Assembly: GCF_004345855.1 (NCBI RefSeq)
Contig: NZ_SLXN01000005.1
Location: 62,001-126,000, forward strand
Source of the DNA: Sphingomonas sp. BK235
GTDB taxonomy: Bacteria > Pseudomonadota > Alphaproteobacteria > Sphingomonadales > Sphingomonadaceae
Length of the DNA: 64,000 bases
Direction: 5' to 3'
Translations under genes and position numbers: made by a program
The notes under the pieces: generated by a model
The model's database searches: none
The model's input: the letters and a program-made list of their open reading frames with translations, nothing else
What the model was told of the DNA's origin: nothing
Part shown: positions 18,380 to 26,456 of the stretch, in pieces
How positions within the stretch are numbered: the first letter of the stretch is position 1
Layout of the letters: each line of letters starts with the position of its first letter

Positions 18380-19732
18380 ATGCGGATCGGGCGGGGCGCC
18401 GGGCTGGCGATGGGCATGGTGCTGGCGGCGACGATGTCCGCGGCGGCCGCGACGCCGCAGCGGCCGGGTGCGAGCGACGCGGGCGCGACCGCCACCCGCT
18501 TCACGCGCGACCCCGCGCGGTTCGAGGCCAACAAGCGCAAGCTGATCGCGGCCTATCGCCGCCAGTCGCCCGCGCTCGGCGCCGCGCTGGAGCCGTCCTT
18601 CAAGCAGGACCTGCTGACGCTGCTGGCCCCCGAGTTCCGCCGGCTGGGGATCCGCCCCGACGATGTCGCGGACATGACCGCGGCCTATTGGGTCACCGCC
18701 TGGGAGGCGACGAACAACATCGTCGGGCGCCAGACCGATCCCGCGCTGGTGCGCGGTGCGGCGCGGCAGATCGCGGCGAAGCTCGGCCCCGGCGTGGCGC
18801 GGCTCAGCGATGCCGAGAAGCAGGACATGGCCGACATGATGCTGCTCCAGACGCTGGTCGCCGACGCGCGGATGAAGGCGGTGGCGAGCGGCGGCGCGGC
18901 GGCGCGGCAGCGGATGAGCGACGCGATCGCGGCGGAGGCGGCGGAGCTGCTCCACGTCGACCTGCGCCAGGTCGAGCTCGGCGCGGCGGGCTTCACCCCG
19001 CGCGGCGGTGCGGCGGGCGGCGCGGGGGCGCCGGCGGGGGCGGCCGCCCCCGCGCCGCCGGCCGCGCCCGCGACGCCGGGCGCGCACGCCGCCAATTGGG
19101 CGCAGGTGGAGGGGGTGTACTTCAAATCCTTCACCAGCTTCGGCGTCGGCGGGGTGGTGACCCAGGATTTCGAGCCGATCGTGCTGTTCCGCGACGGGCG
19201 CTATTACGAGGTGGAGGGGCCTGCGCTGGAGGACGTCGATCTCGCCGCCAGCCGCGCGCGCAGCCCGCGCGCCTGGGGGCAGTGGAAGCGCCAGGGCGAC
19301 ACCTTCCTGCTCACCGACGAGCGCGGGCGGGTCAGCGACCATCGGCTGCAGCAGGGCAGCTTCTTCAAGGCCTTCCCCGCCGAGGCCGCGGGCGGCGCGC
19401 TGGAGCGGCCGTACAAGCGCGTGTCGGGCGGCGGCAATTCGGCGCTGGGCGGCACGATGGCGATCGCGGCGCAGACCAACATCGCCTTCACCCGCGACGG
19501 GCGCTTCTCCAACCGCTCGAGCGCGGGCGCGAGCGGGGCGAATGTCGCCGCCTACAGCCGCCGCCCCGCCACGGGCGGGCGCTATCGCGTCGCGCGCCAC
19601 ACGATCAGCTTCACCGACGCGGGTGGCCGGACGCGGCGCGAGTTCTTCGCGCTGGGCTCGGAGGGCACGCCGGCGCGGTTCGACACCGATCTGATCTTCA
19701 TCGGCGACCGCGTCTTCGTGAAGGACGATTGA
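18380..19732 (+). CDS. Secreted protein of unknown function, two domains
   Basis: The protein has 450 aa. It has a signal peptide (MRIGRGAGLAMGMVLAATMSAAAA). A helical domain (about 45-195) contains FEANKRKLIAAYRR, RRLGIRPDDVADMTAAYWVTAWEATNN. An Ala/Pro/Gly linker (about 210-235) follows, then a beta-rich C-terminal domain with repeated FRDGRYYEVEG / FTRDGRFSNRS motifs resembling a lipocalin-like barrel. The helical part recalls the DUF6683 family, but this was not verified. The start ATG at 18380 has GGAGCGG upstream. It probably acts in the periplasm. Confidence 0.75.
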   Translation: MRIGRGAGLAMGMVLAATMSAAAATPQRPGASDAGATATRFTRDPARFEANKRKLIAAYRRQSPALGAALEPSFKQDLLTLLAPEFRRLGIRPDDVADMTAAYWVTAWEATNNIVGRQTDPALVRGAARQIAAKLGPGVARLSDAEKQDMADMMLLQTLVADARMKAVASGGAAARQRMSDAIAAEAAELLHVDLRQVELGAAGFTPRGGAAGGAGAPAGAAAPAPPAAPATPGAHAANWAQVEGVYFKSFTSFGVGGVVTQDFEPIVLFRDGRYYEVEGPALEDVDLAASRARSPRAWGQWKRQGDTFLLTDERGRVSDHRLQQGSFFKAFPAEAAGGALERPYKRVSGGGNSALGGTMAIAAQTNIAFTRDGRFSNRSSAGASGANVAAYSRRPATGGRYRVARHTISFTDAGGRTRREFFALGSEGTPARFDTDLIFIGDRVFVKDD

Positions 19733-19784
19733 GCCCGCGTCGCGACGGTTTACGCACGCCCGGCTTCGCGTGTACGGGCGCGCG

Positions 19785-21317
19785 ATGATCAAGCACGCTC
19801 TCCCCGTCACGCGCGAGGCGGATTTCGCCGCCTGGTACCAGTCCGTCATCGCCGAGGCCGACATGGCCGAGGAATCGGGGGTGCGCGGCTGCATGGTGAT
19901 CCGGCCCTGGGGCTATGGCATCTGGGAGCGGATCCAGCGCCTGCTCGACGATCGCATCAAGGCGACCGGGCACGAGAATTGCTATTTCCCCGTCTTCATC
20001 CCGCTCTCCTATTTCGAGCAGGAGGCCGCGCACGTCGAGGGCTTCGCCAAGGAGATGGCGGTGGTCACCCATCATCGCCTGATCGCCGACGGCAAGGGCG
20101 GGCTGGTGCCCGATCCCGAGGCCAAGCTGGAGGAGCCGCTGGTGGTCCGGCCGACCTCGGAGACGGTGATCGGCCATGCCTTCGCGCGCTGGGTGCAGTC
20201 GTGGCGCGACCTGCCGGTGCTGATCAACCAATGGGCCAACGTGGTCCGCTGGGAGATGCGCACGCGCATGTTCCTGCGCACCGCCGAGTTCCTGTGGCAG
20301 GAGGGCCATACCGCGCACGCCTCCGCGGACGAGGCGCGCGCGGAGACGCTGCGGATGCTGGAAGTGTACCGCGACTTCGCCGAGAGCGACCTCGCGCTGC
20401 CGGTGGTGGCGGGCGAGAAGCCCGAGAACGAGCGCTTCCCCGGCGCGGTCGCGACCTATTCGATCGAGGCGATGATGCAGGACGGCAAGGCGCTCCAGGC
20501 GGGCACCTCGCACTTCCTCGGCACCAATTTCGCCAGCGCGCAGAACATCCGCTTCCAGAACAACGCGGGCGAGCTGGAGCTGGCCAACACGACGAGCTGG
20601 GGCGTGTCGACCCGCACGATCGGCGCGCTGATCATGGTCCACGGCGACGACGACGGGATGCGCGTGCCGCCGCGCGTCGCGCCGTGGCAGGTGGTGATCG
20701 TGCCGATGCTGCGCGACACGCCCGAGGACGAGGCGCTGGTGACCTATTGCCGCGAACTGCAGCAGGCGCTGGCGCGGCAGAGCGCGCTGGGCGAGCCGCT
20801 GCGCGCCTTGCTCGATCTCAAGCCGGTGAAGTCGACCACCAAGCGCTGGGGCTGGGTGAAGAAGGGCGCGCCGCTGGTGATCGAGGTGGGCGGGCGTGAC
20901 ATGGCGGCGGGCAATGTCTCGCTAATCCGCCGCGACCGGCTGTACCGCGCCGACGGCAAGCTCGACAGCGTGGCGATGCCGCGCGACGCGCTCGTCGCCG
21001 AGGCGCCCGCTCTGCTCGAGGCGGTCCAGCAGGCGCTGTACGACGAGGCCGCGGCGCGGCTGCGCGCGGGGATCACCCCGGCGCGCGACTGGGCCGCGGT
21101 GGCGGCGCATTTCGCGCCCGAGGCGCGCAACCCGGGCTGGCTCGAGGTGCAATGGGCGCGGCCCACGGGGGCGGCGCTCGACGCGGTGGTGGAGAAGCTC
21201 AAGGCGCTCAAGCTGACGCTGCGCAACGCGCCGAGCGATCAGGCGCCGGCGGACGGCGCCTGCGTCTTCACCGGCGACCCTGCGGTGGAGCGCGTGCTGG
21301 TCGGCCGCGCTTATTGA
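19785..21317 (+). CDS. proS: Prolyl-tRNA synthetase, eukaryote/archaeal-type
   Basis: The protein has 510 aa. It is a class II synthetase with the eukaryote/archaeal-type (ProS type 3) hallmarks: WGYGIWERIQRLLDDRIKATGHENCYFPVFIPLS, VVRPTSETVIGHAFARWV, QEGHTAHA, AGTSHFLGTNFA and the MVHGDDDGMRVPPRVAP loop. The anticodon-binding domain follows. It charges tRNA-Pro. The bacterial-type enzyme has an editing insertion between motifs 2 and 3, which is absent here. ATG at 19785 gives the canonical start; the upstream in-frame GTG at 19770 is less likely. Confidence 0.95.
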   Translation: MIKHALPVTREADFAAWYQSVIAEADMAEESGVRGCMVIRPWGYGIWERIQRLLDDRIKATGHENCYFPVFIPLSYFEQEAAHVEGFAKEMAVVTHHRLIADGKGGLVPDPEAKLEEPLVVRPTSETVIGHAFARWVQSWRDLPVLINQWANVVRWEMRTRMFLRTAEFLWQEGHTAHASADEARAETLRMLEVYRDFAESDLALPVVAGEKPENERFPGAVATYSIEAMMQDGKALQAGTSHFLGTNFASAQNIRFQNNAGELELANTTSWGVSTRTIGALIMVHGDDDGMRVPPRVAPWQVVIVPMLRDTPEDEALVTYCRELQQALARQSALGEPLRALLDLKPVKSTTKRWGWVKKGAPLVIEVGGRDMAAGNVSLIRRDRLYRADGKLDSVAMPRDALVAEAPALLEAVQQALYDEAAARLRAGITPARDWAAVAAHFAPEARNPGWLEVQWARPTGAALDAVVEKLKALKLTLRNAPSDQAPADGACVFTGDPAVERVLVGRAY

Positions 21318-21363
21318 GCGACGGCGGGCGTCCCCTCTCCCTTCGGAGCGGGAGCGGCTGCCC

Positions 21364-21555
21364 TCAGTGGCGCGCCATCAGGCGGCGCGTCTGCGGCGAC
21401 AGGCCGGCGCGCGGCGCGGCCGCGGGGCGGGGCAGCCGCGCGCGCTGAGTCTCCGCCACCCGCGCCACCAGCCAGCCGCCGGCCAGCAGCGCGAGCACGA
21501 GCAGACAGACGCCCGTCACCGGCGCGGCGACATGGAACCAATGGGGGTCGGTCAC
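21364..21555 (-). CDS. Small single-span membrane protein (63 aa)
   Basis: One clear helix (FHVAAPVTGVCLLVLALLAG) is followed by a basic, proline-containing cytoplasmic tail. GTG start with GAGAGG upstream. No family is recognised. It lies just beyond the end of the convergent proS gene and could be a genuine small protein; the evidence is the helix and codon use only. Confidence 0.5.
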   Translation of the reverse strand: MTDPHWFHVAAPVTGVCLLVLALLAGGWLVARVAETQRARLPRPAAAPRAGLSPQTRRLMARH

Positions 21556-21653
21556 GCTGGCCTCTCGTTCGACGCGCCGCGTGGGCGCAGGGAACCCCCG
21601 CGATAGCGCGTCGCGGTTAACGTGACGTCTCCGCGGCGCCGCGGCGCGCGCGC

Positions 21654-22997
21654 TCAGCCGCCGGTCAGCAGCACGATCGGCACGCGCAGCACGGTGCGCA
21701 GGTCGGTGGCGTCCTCGGTGGCGCCGACCTCGACCGACCAGTTGAGGCTGGCGCGATCGGTCACGCGATAGGTCACGCCGAACAGGAAGCGCCCGATCTG
21801 GAGATCGCGCGAGATCGTCTCGCGCTCGCCCGGCCAGGCCGCGGTCGGCTCGATCAGCATCGTGCGCGTGCGCGTGCCGAACGACCAGGTGTGCGCATAG
21901 CCGAAATTGACCGTGGTGCGCTGGTTGAGCGAGATGCCGATCCCCGCCGAGCCCGAGATCGCGTCGCCCGGATCGACATAGGTGATGACCACCGGCGGGA
22001 TCCGCGTGTCGACGTGGCGCGGCAGGTTGAACGTATAGCCCAGCGTGCCGAACAGCACGACCGGGTCGCTCGGCAGGATCGCGGTGACGCTGGGCGCGAT
22101 CCCCCAGAAGCCCGCGCCCGTCGCCGCGCGGGTCGGGCGGCCCAGATCGTCGCGGCGGATCGCGAAGGGGTTGGTGCCGGTCGGGATCACGCCCTGGAGG
22201 TTGCCGATCAGGAAGGGCCGGCCGTTGCCGCCGCTGAGCAACTGGTAGCGCGCGGTCAGCTCGATGTCGCCGATCCCGGTGCCCTTGACCGAGCTGTCGA
22301 TCGTCGCGGCCTGGTCGTTGTTGGTGCTCCCCGCGATCGGCGCGATGATCGAGGAATCGGCGCGGTGGATGAACGGCGTGCGGATGCCCAGCTCGAACCG
22401 GTCGGTCAGCCCGTAGCGCAGCGCCGCCGAGGCGGTGATGACGTCCTGGCGGCTCTCGTTGATGTCGAACACGCCGACCAGCACCGCCTCGACCAGCTCG
22501 ACCCCGCGGAACACCGCGCGGCTGCGGTCGGCGCGCGCGTAATCGACCTGGAGCTCGCCGGTGAGCTGGCCCTTGCGCGTCACCACGCTGGCCTGGCTGT
22601 CGAGCACCGCGAGCTGGATCGGCTGCTCGGCGTCCTCGGGCGCCTGGCCGACGCGCTCGAGCGGCGGCTGGAGCACCCCGGCGGGATCGCCCGGCGCGCC
22701 CGGCGCCGCGCCCTGCGCCGCGCTGACCGCGGGCGCGCGCGGCGGCGCGGCGGCGAGCTGGGGCAGCGGCGCCGCCTCCGCCCGCGCCATCGCCTGCGCC
22801 TGGTCGTCGAGCCGGCGGCGCAGCTCGGCCAGCTCGGCCGCCTGCGCGTCGAGCCGCGCGCGCTGCGCCTCGATCAGCCCCAGCGCCTGGTCGAGCTGGC
22901 GCTGCAGCGGCGGTCGCTTGCGCGGCTGCGCGGGGGCGGGCAGGGCCGCGGTCGCGACGATGGTGGAGGCGAGCAGCGCGAGCGCGGCGCGCCGCAT
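21654..22997 (-). CDS. Outer-membrane beta-barrel with N-terminal coiled coil (FapF-like candidate fibre channel)
   Basis: The protein has 447 aa. It has a signal peptide to about residue 24 and a heptad-rich coiled coil (about 28-75, with LDQALGLIEAQRARLDAQ). An Ala/Pro linker follows, then a beta-barrel of alternating strands ending in an aliphatic strand (LRVPIVLLTGG). The Pseudomonas amyloid channel FapF has the same order (coiled coil, then barrel). ATG at 22997 overlaps the upstream stop as ATGA; a GTG lies one codon earlier. It is the last gene of the leftward cluster and the likely outer-membrane exit for the repeat protein (inference). Generic transporter-like barrel proteins are an alternative. 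Confidence 0.75.
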   Translation of the reverse strand: MRRAALALLASTIVATAALPAPAQPRKRPPLQRQLDQALGLIEAQRARLDAQAAELAELRRRLDDQAQAMARAEAAPLPQLAAAPPRAPAVSAAQGAAPGAPGDPAGVLQPPLERVGQAPEDAEQPIQLAVLDSQASVVTRKGQLTGELQVDYARADRSRAVFRGVELVEAVLVGVFDINESRQDVITASAALRYGLTDRFELGIRTPFIHRADSSIIAPIAGSTNNDQAATIDSSVKGTGIGDIELTARYQLLSGGNGRPFLIGNLQGVIPTGTNPFAIRRDDLGRPTRAATGAGFWGIAPSVTAILPSDPVVLFGTLGYTFNLPRHVDTRIPPVVITYVDPGDAISGSAGIGISLNQRTTVNFGYAHTWSFGTRTRTMLIEPTAAWPGERETISRDLQIGRFLFGVTYRVTDRASLNWSVEVGATEDATDLRTVLRVPIVLLTGG

Positions 22998-23683
22998 CAC
23001 TGCGCCCTCATCGCGGTGGCCGCGCCCGCGACCTCGCCGACGCGCAGCAGCGCCGAGCCGGCGAGCAGCTCCGCCCCCGCGGCGCCCAGGTCGATCGCGA
23101 CGCTGGTCTGCGTGTCGATGGTGCGGTCGCTGCCCGCATTGGCGATCGCCGAGCCGAAGGCATGGCCCGCCAGATGCGTCACCGTCAGATCGCTGCCGCT
23201 CAGTTGCACCGTCCGTACACCCCCCTCTCCCCCCTGTGTGATGACGCCATGGTCGGTCGCGCCCCCCGCGACCGCCTCCAGCCCCGCGGGCAGCGCCGCC
23301 GCCGCGGCGGTGCCGACCCCCGCGGCGAGCGCGGGCGCCCCGCTGCCGGGCGTGACCTGGAGCCCGTTGCGCGAGTCATAGGTGACGGTCGGCGCGCTCG
23401 CCGCGCCGCCGCGCGCGGCGATCACCGGCGCGGCGGCGACCGTCTCGCCCGCGCGCGGGGCATAGACGGTCAGCGTCGGCGCGCCCTGGCTCGCCTGGAA
23501 CACGGTGCGCAGCACCACCGCGCCGTCCACCGCGGTCTGCGTCTGGACCGTGAGCGCGACGTCGATCCCGCCGGGCAGCATGAAGCCGCCGCGCTCGCCC
23601 GCCAGCGTCGCGTCGGGCACCGGCGCGATCGCGCCGAACAGCGCCTGACCCAGCCCCGCCAGCAGCAGCGCCACCCCGCTCAT
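22997..23683 (-). CDS. Secreted protein with Gly-Gly processing-like motif, fibre-cluster component
   Basis: The protein has 228 aa and a hydrophobic N-terminus (1-20). ATLAGERGGF follows, with a Gly-Gly at 32-33 and a Leu at the -7 position, similar to leaders cut by C39 peptidases. The rest is beta-prone (GGIDVALTVQTQTAVDG, VVLRTVFQ). Near the C-terminus SAIANAGSDRTIDTQTSVAI loosely resembles the NTG...V-x-V module of the two secreted subunit candidates. ATGA overlaps on both sides couple it to the C39 gene and the barrel gene. No named family is recognised. It could be a periplasmic chaperone, a minor subunit or a secreted cap. Confidence 0.7.
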   Translation of the reverse strand: MSGVALLLAGLGQALFGAIAPVPDATLAGERGGFMLPGGIDVALTVQTQTAVDGAVVLRTVFQASQGAPTLTVYAPRAGETVAAAPVIAARGGAASAPTVTYDSRNGLQVTPGSGAPALAAGVGTAAAAALPAGLEAVAGGATDHGVITQGGEGGVRTVQLSGSDLTVTHLAGHAFGSAIANAGSDRTIDTQTSVAIDLGAAGAELLAGSALLRVGEVAGAATAMRAQ

Positions 23684-24408
23684 GATATGTCTCCATAGGA
23701 CGGCGCGGTGATCGCCAGCGCCTGCTGGCTCACCGGATCCGAGAAGCGCCCGCCGATCGGCGCGCGCGCATAGGCGAGCCATTGCGCGTCGCGGTTGAAG
23801 CGCGACCGCGCCAGCGCCTGATCGTCGGCCAGCACGAAATAGATGCCGTTCCACACGCGCTCGAACGCGGCGCGCGGCATCACGCTGACCCCGCTGGACG
23901 GATCGCCGAGCAGCACCTCGCTCGCGCTGACCCCCTTCACCACGACGAAATGGCGATAGTTGCGCACCGAGATCAGCGCGATCCCGGGAACGCCGGTCTG
24001 GCGCACCTTCTCCAGCGGTACCTTGTACCCGTCCGCGCGGAGCCCGCGGCTGGCGAGCCAGCGCTTCATGTCGAGCAGCGAGAAGCCGAGCCGGCGGATC
24101 TGCTGCTGGTCGCCGCGCAGCCACATGCCGCGGAACGCCAGGTCCTCGCGCACGTCGAAATCATAGTGGAAGCGCAGCAGCGTCGCGAGCGCGGCCGAGC
24201 CGCAGCTGAAATCGAAGCGCTGGCGCACGATGCCGTCGAAACGCCGCTCCGCCATCGAGCGCACCGGCACGCTATAGTCGCCCACCGGCCCCGCGCCCGC
24301 GCCCCCGACAAAGCGCGACGTGCGGGAGACATCGCCCCCGCACGCCGCAGTGGCGTGGACCAGCGTCGCGGCCACGCCGAGAGACACGAGGCGCGCGCGC
24401 CGGCTCAT
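23680..24408 (-). CDS. Stand-alone C39-family cysteine peptidase (FapD-like)
   Basis: The protein has 242 aa. The catalytic triad is readable: C69 in FDFSCGSAALATLL, H153 in NYRHFVVV and D169 in LLGDPSSG. It has an N-terminal signal sequence (LVSLGVAATLVHATA) and lacks the ABC transporter parts found on bacteriocin C39 exporters, so it should act in the periplasm. C39 enzymes cleave after Gly-Gly; Pseudomonas FapD is the comparable enzyme of an amyloid operon. ATGA overlaps at both ends place it in a tight translational unit. Confidence 0.88.
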   Translation of the reverse strand: MSRRARLVSLGVAATLVHATAACGGDVSRTSRFVGGAGAGPVGDYSVPVRSMAERRFDGIVRQRFDFSCGSAALATLLRFHYDFDVREDLAFRGMWLRGDQQQIRRLGFSLLDMKRWLASRGLRADGYKVPLEKVRQTGVPGIALISVRNYRHFVVVKGVSASEVLLGDPSSGVSVMPRAAFERVWNGIYFVLADDQALARSRFNRDAQWLAYARAPIGGRFSDPVSQQALAITAPSYGDIS

Positions 24409-24785
24409 GGGGCCGGCGCGAGCGCGATGGTGACGTTCATCGCCGCGTTGATCGCGACGTTGTTGCCGGTGTTGACGCTCAGCACCGACAGGCCGGACAT
24501 GTTCTGGAACGCCTGGCCGTCGATCCGCGCGTCACCGGTGCGGACATTGTCGCCCACGCTGTTGTGCGCGACGCCCGCATTCTGCTCGGCGAGCGCGCTC
24601 TGGCGCGTGTCCGCGCGTCCCGCGATCGCGCCCAGCGCCGCCTCGTCGAGCGTGTCGGCGTCGAACGGCGCGGCCGCCGCGGTCTGCGCCGCGGCGGGCG
24701 CGGCCAGCGCGAGCGGCGACGCCAGCGCCACCACCACCAGCAGCAGCAGCGCCGAGCGCGGGGGGATCAGAGAAAGGCGGGGCAT
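24405..24785 (-). CDS. Small secreted protein sharing the repeat protein's C-terminal module (candidate minor fibre subunit)
   Basis: The protein has 126 aa. The signal peptide ends near AAAQ (residue 34). LDEAALGAIAGR (46-57) looks like a degenerate double-glycine leader. The C-terminal part AFQNMSGLSVLSVNTGNN (92-109) with the following aliphatic/Asn alternation aligns with the end of the 470-aa repeat protein upstream. This suggests a nucleator or minor subunit, as FapB is to FapC (inference). Good Shine-Dalgarno GAGGAG; overlaps the C39 gene by ATGA. Confidence 0.75.
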   Translation of the reverse strand: MPRLSLIPPRSALLLLVVVALASPLALAAPAAAQTAAAAPFDADTLDEAALGAIAGRADTRQSALAEQNAGVAHNSVGDNVRTGDARIDGQAFQNMSGLSVLSVNTGNNVAINAAMNVTIALAPAP

Positions 24786-24845
24786 ATTGTGGCTCCTCGC
24801 ATCGGGGAAGCGGGCCGGCGAGGGTGCCGCCGGCCCGCCCGTTCG

Positions 24846-26258
24846 TCAGAAGGCGACGTCGCCGGTCGACACCGCGACCGACACGCTCGCGTTCTGCGAG
24901 GCGCCGACGCCGGTGTTCTGGTTGAGCGCCTGCATGCCCGCATAGTTCTGGAAGGCGCCGCCGCTGTTGCTCAGCTGGTTGGCCGCGCCGGGCGTGCCAT
25001 CCTCGCCGCCGCGGAAGTTGACCGAGACGCCGGTGACGTAGCTCGACAGCGTCGAGCTGGCGACGATCGCGCTGTCGCCGAACACGTTCGAGTTGGACGC
25101 CGTCGCGGTCGAGCCCGAGCTGCCGCTCAGCACGATCGAATGATCGGAGCTGTCGTTGTTGCTGTGACGCACCGAATTGTCGGTCGAATTGTCCGAATTG
25201 TCGTTGTTGCTGTCCGTCGCCGAATTGTCGGAGCTGTCGTTGTTGCTGTCGTTGACGGAATTGTCGGAATTGTCGTTGTTGCTGTCGTTCACCGAGCTGT
25301 TCGAGTTGTCGTTGTTGCTGTCGGCGGTGTTGGTCGAGTTGTTGGAATTGTCGGTGGTCGAGTTGTTCGAGCTGTCGGACGTCGAATTGTTCGAGCTGTC
25401 CGAGGTCGAGTTGTTCGAGTTGTCGGTGTTCGTGGTCGACGAGTTGTCGTTGTTGCTGTCGGCCGTGTTGATCGAGTTGTTGGAGTTGTCGGTCGTCGAA
25501 TTGTCCGAGCTGTCGTTGTTGCTGTCGGCGGTGTTGACCGAGTTGTTCGAGTTGTCGGTCATCGAGTTGTTCGAGCTGTCCGACGTGGAATTGTCGGAGC
25601 TGTCGTTGTTGCTGTCGGCGGTATTGACCGAATTGTTCGAATTGTCGGTGGTCGAATTGTTCGAGCTGTCCGACATCGACGAATTGTCGTTGTTGCTGTC
25701 GGCGGTGTTGGTCGAGTTGTTGCTGTTGTCGGTGGTCGAGCTGTTCGAATTGTCCGTGGTGGAATTGTTCGAGCTGTCCGACATCGACGAATTGTCGTTG
25801 TTGCTGTCAGCCGTATTGACCGAATTATTGGAGTTGTCGGTCACGGAATTGTTCGAATTGTCCGCCATCTGCGAATTATCATTGTTGCTGTCGGCGGTGT
25901 TGGTCGAATTGTTAGACGCATCCGTGGTCGAGTTGTTCGAGCTGTCGTTGTTGCTGTCGGCGGTGTTCACCGAGTTGTTCGACGCGTCGGTGGTCGAGTT
26001 GTTCGAGCTGTCCGAGCTGTTGGTGGAGTTGTTCGACCAGTCATTGGTCGAGCTGTTCGACGCATCGTGGGTCGAGCTGTCGGTGTTGCCCCCGTTGTAG
26101 CTGTCGGTGACCGACTGGTCGCTGCTCGCGGTCGATCCGCCCGCGGCGGCATTCTGGCCACCGCCCGCGCTGTTGGTGGGGTCGGCGGTCTGCGCCATGG
26201 CGGGCGCCGCGATCAGCAGCGCGGCGACGGAGCAGGAACGGAACAATTGAGCTTTCAT
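24846..26258 (-). CDS. Secreted acidic Asn/Ser/Asp/Thr octapeptide-repeat protein (candidate fibre/amyloid subunit)
   Basis: The protein has 470 aa. The signal peptide ends at AMA-Q (residue 22). Residues from about 50 to 373 are built from degenerate octads of form S-[TVM]-[TS]-D-[NSA]-S-N-N alternating with an 11-residue NTADSNND-containing unit. Lys/Arg and hydrophobic residues are nearly absent. The C-terminal 97 residues are ordered-looking and end with AFQNYAGMQALNQNTG plus an alternating Val/Ser strand, shared with the 126-aa protein. ATG at 26258 is chosen because GAGG sits nine bases upstream; an ATG at 26267 is also possible. The DNA repeat is visibly less GC-rich than its surroundings. 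An alternative is a disordered, possibly Ca2+-binding adhesin. Confidence 0.85.
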   Translation of the reverse strand: MKAQLFRSCSVAALLIAAPAMAQTADPTNSAGGGQNAAAGGSTASSDQSVTDSYNGGNTDSSTHDASNSSTNDWSNNSTNSSDSSNNSTTDASNNSVNTADSNNDSSNNSTTDASNNSTNTADSNNDNSQMADNSNNSVTDNSNNSVNTADSNNDNSSMSDSSNNSTTDNSNSSTTDNSNNSTNTADSNNDNSSMSDSSNNSTTDNSNNSVNTADSNNDSSDNSTSDSSNNSMTDNSNNSVNTADSNNDSSDNSTTDNSNNSINTADSNNDNSSTTNTDNSNNSTSDSSNNSTSDSSNNSTTDNSNNSTNTADSNNDNSNSSVNDSNNDNSDNSVNDSNNDSSDNSATDSNNDNSDNSTDNSVRHSNNDSSDHSIVLSGSSGSTATASNSNVFGDSAIVASSTLSSYVTGVSVNFRGGEDGTPGAANQLSNSGGAFQNYAGMQALNQNTGVGASQNASVSVAVSTGDVAF

Positions 26259-26350
26259 GACGGCCATCCTCGCTAAGATGTGATCGCCACGCCCCCTGTT
26301 GGTCCGTGCGACGGGTCTGCCGGCGGAGGAGCGGTGCGGCACCGTATCGT

Positions 26351-26440
26351 TCGGTACCCCTCGGGTATGATGGTAACCCTTTCTTAACTCTGCCCCGACT
26401 TAAGGGATTCCCGTGCCCCGGAACGGGGATTCCGGCTCCC
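26351..26440 (-). promoter_or_regulatory. Intergenic region with inverted repeats ahead of the repeat-protein gene
   Basis: The 198-base gap between the LuxR-type regulator and the repeat-protein gene holds GGTACCC/GGGTA (26353-26367), a CCCCGGAACGGGG fold (about 26412-26425) flanked by GGATTCC arms, and CCCCT/AGGGG (26438-26453) just after the regulator's stop. It is AT-richer than the neighbourhood. Operators or a terminator plus promoter are plausible; no -10/-35 pair is convincing. Confidence 0.35.
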
Positions 26441-26456
26441 CTCGTTCAGGGGTTGT

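Noticed and set aside
15730..18540. 936-codon minus-strand open frame spanning the EamA and MATE genes
   Set aside because: Out of frame with the EamA protein and antisense to the MATE gene; low-complexity Arg/Gln/His composition.
25177..26100. 307-codon plus-strand open frame rich in Leu/Glu/Ser (ELSLLLSAVL repeats)
   Set aside because: It is the antisense of the Asn/Ser/Asp repeat; the repeat phase keeps it open. No Shine-Dalgarno or other sign of a real start.
24900..26100. CRISPR-like regular DNA repeats
   Set aside because: The periodic units lie in frame within a coding sequence, lack unique spacers of constant length, and have no cas genes nearby.
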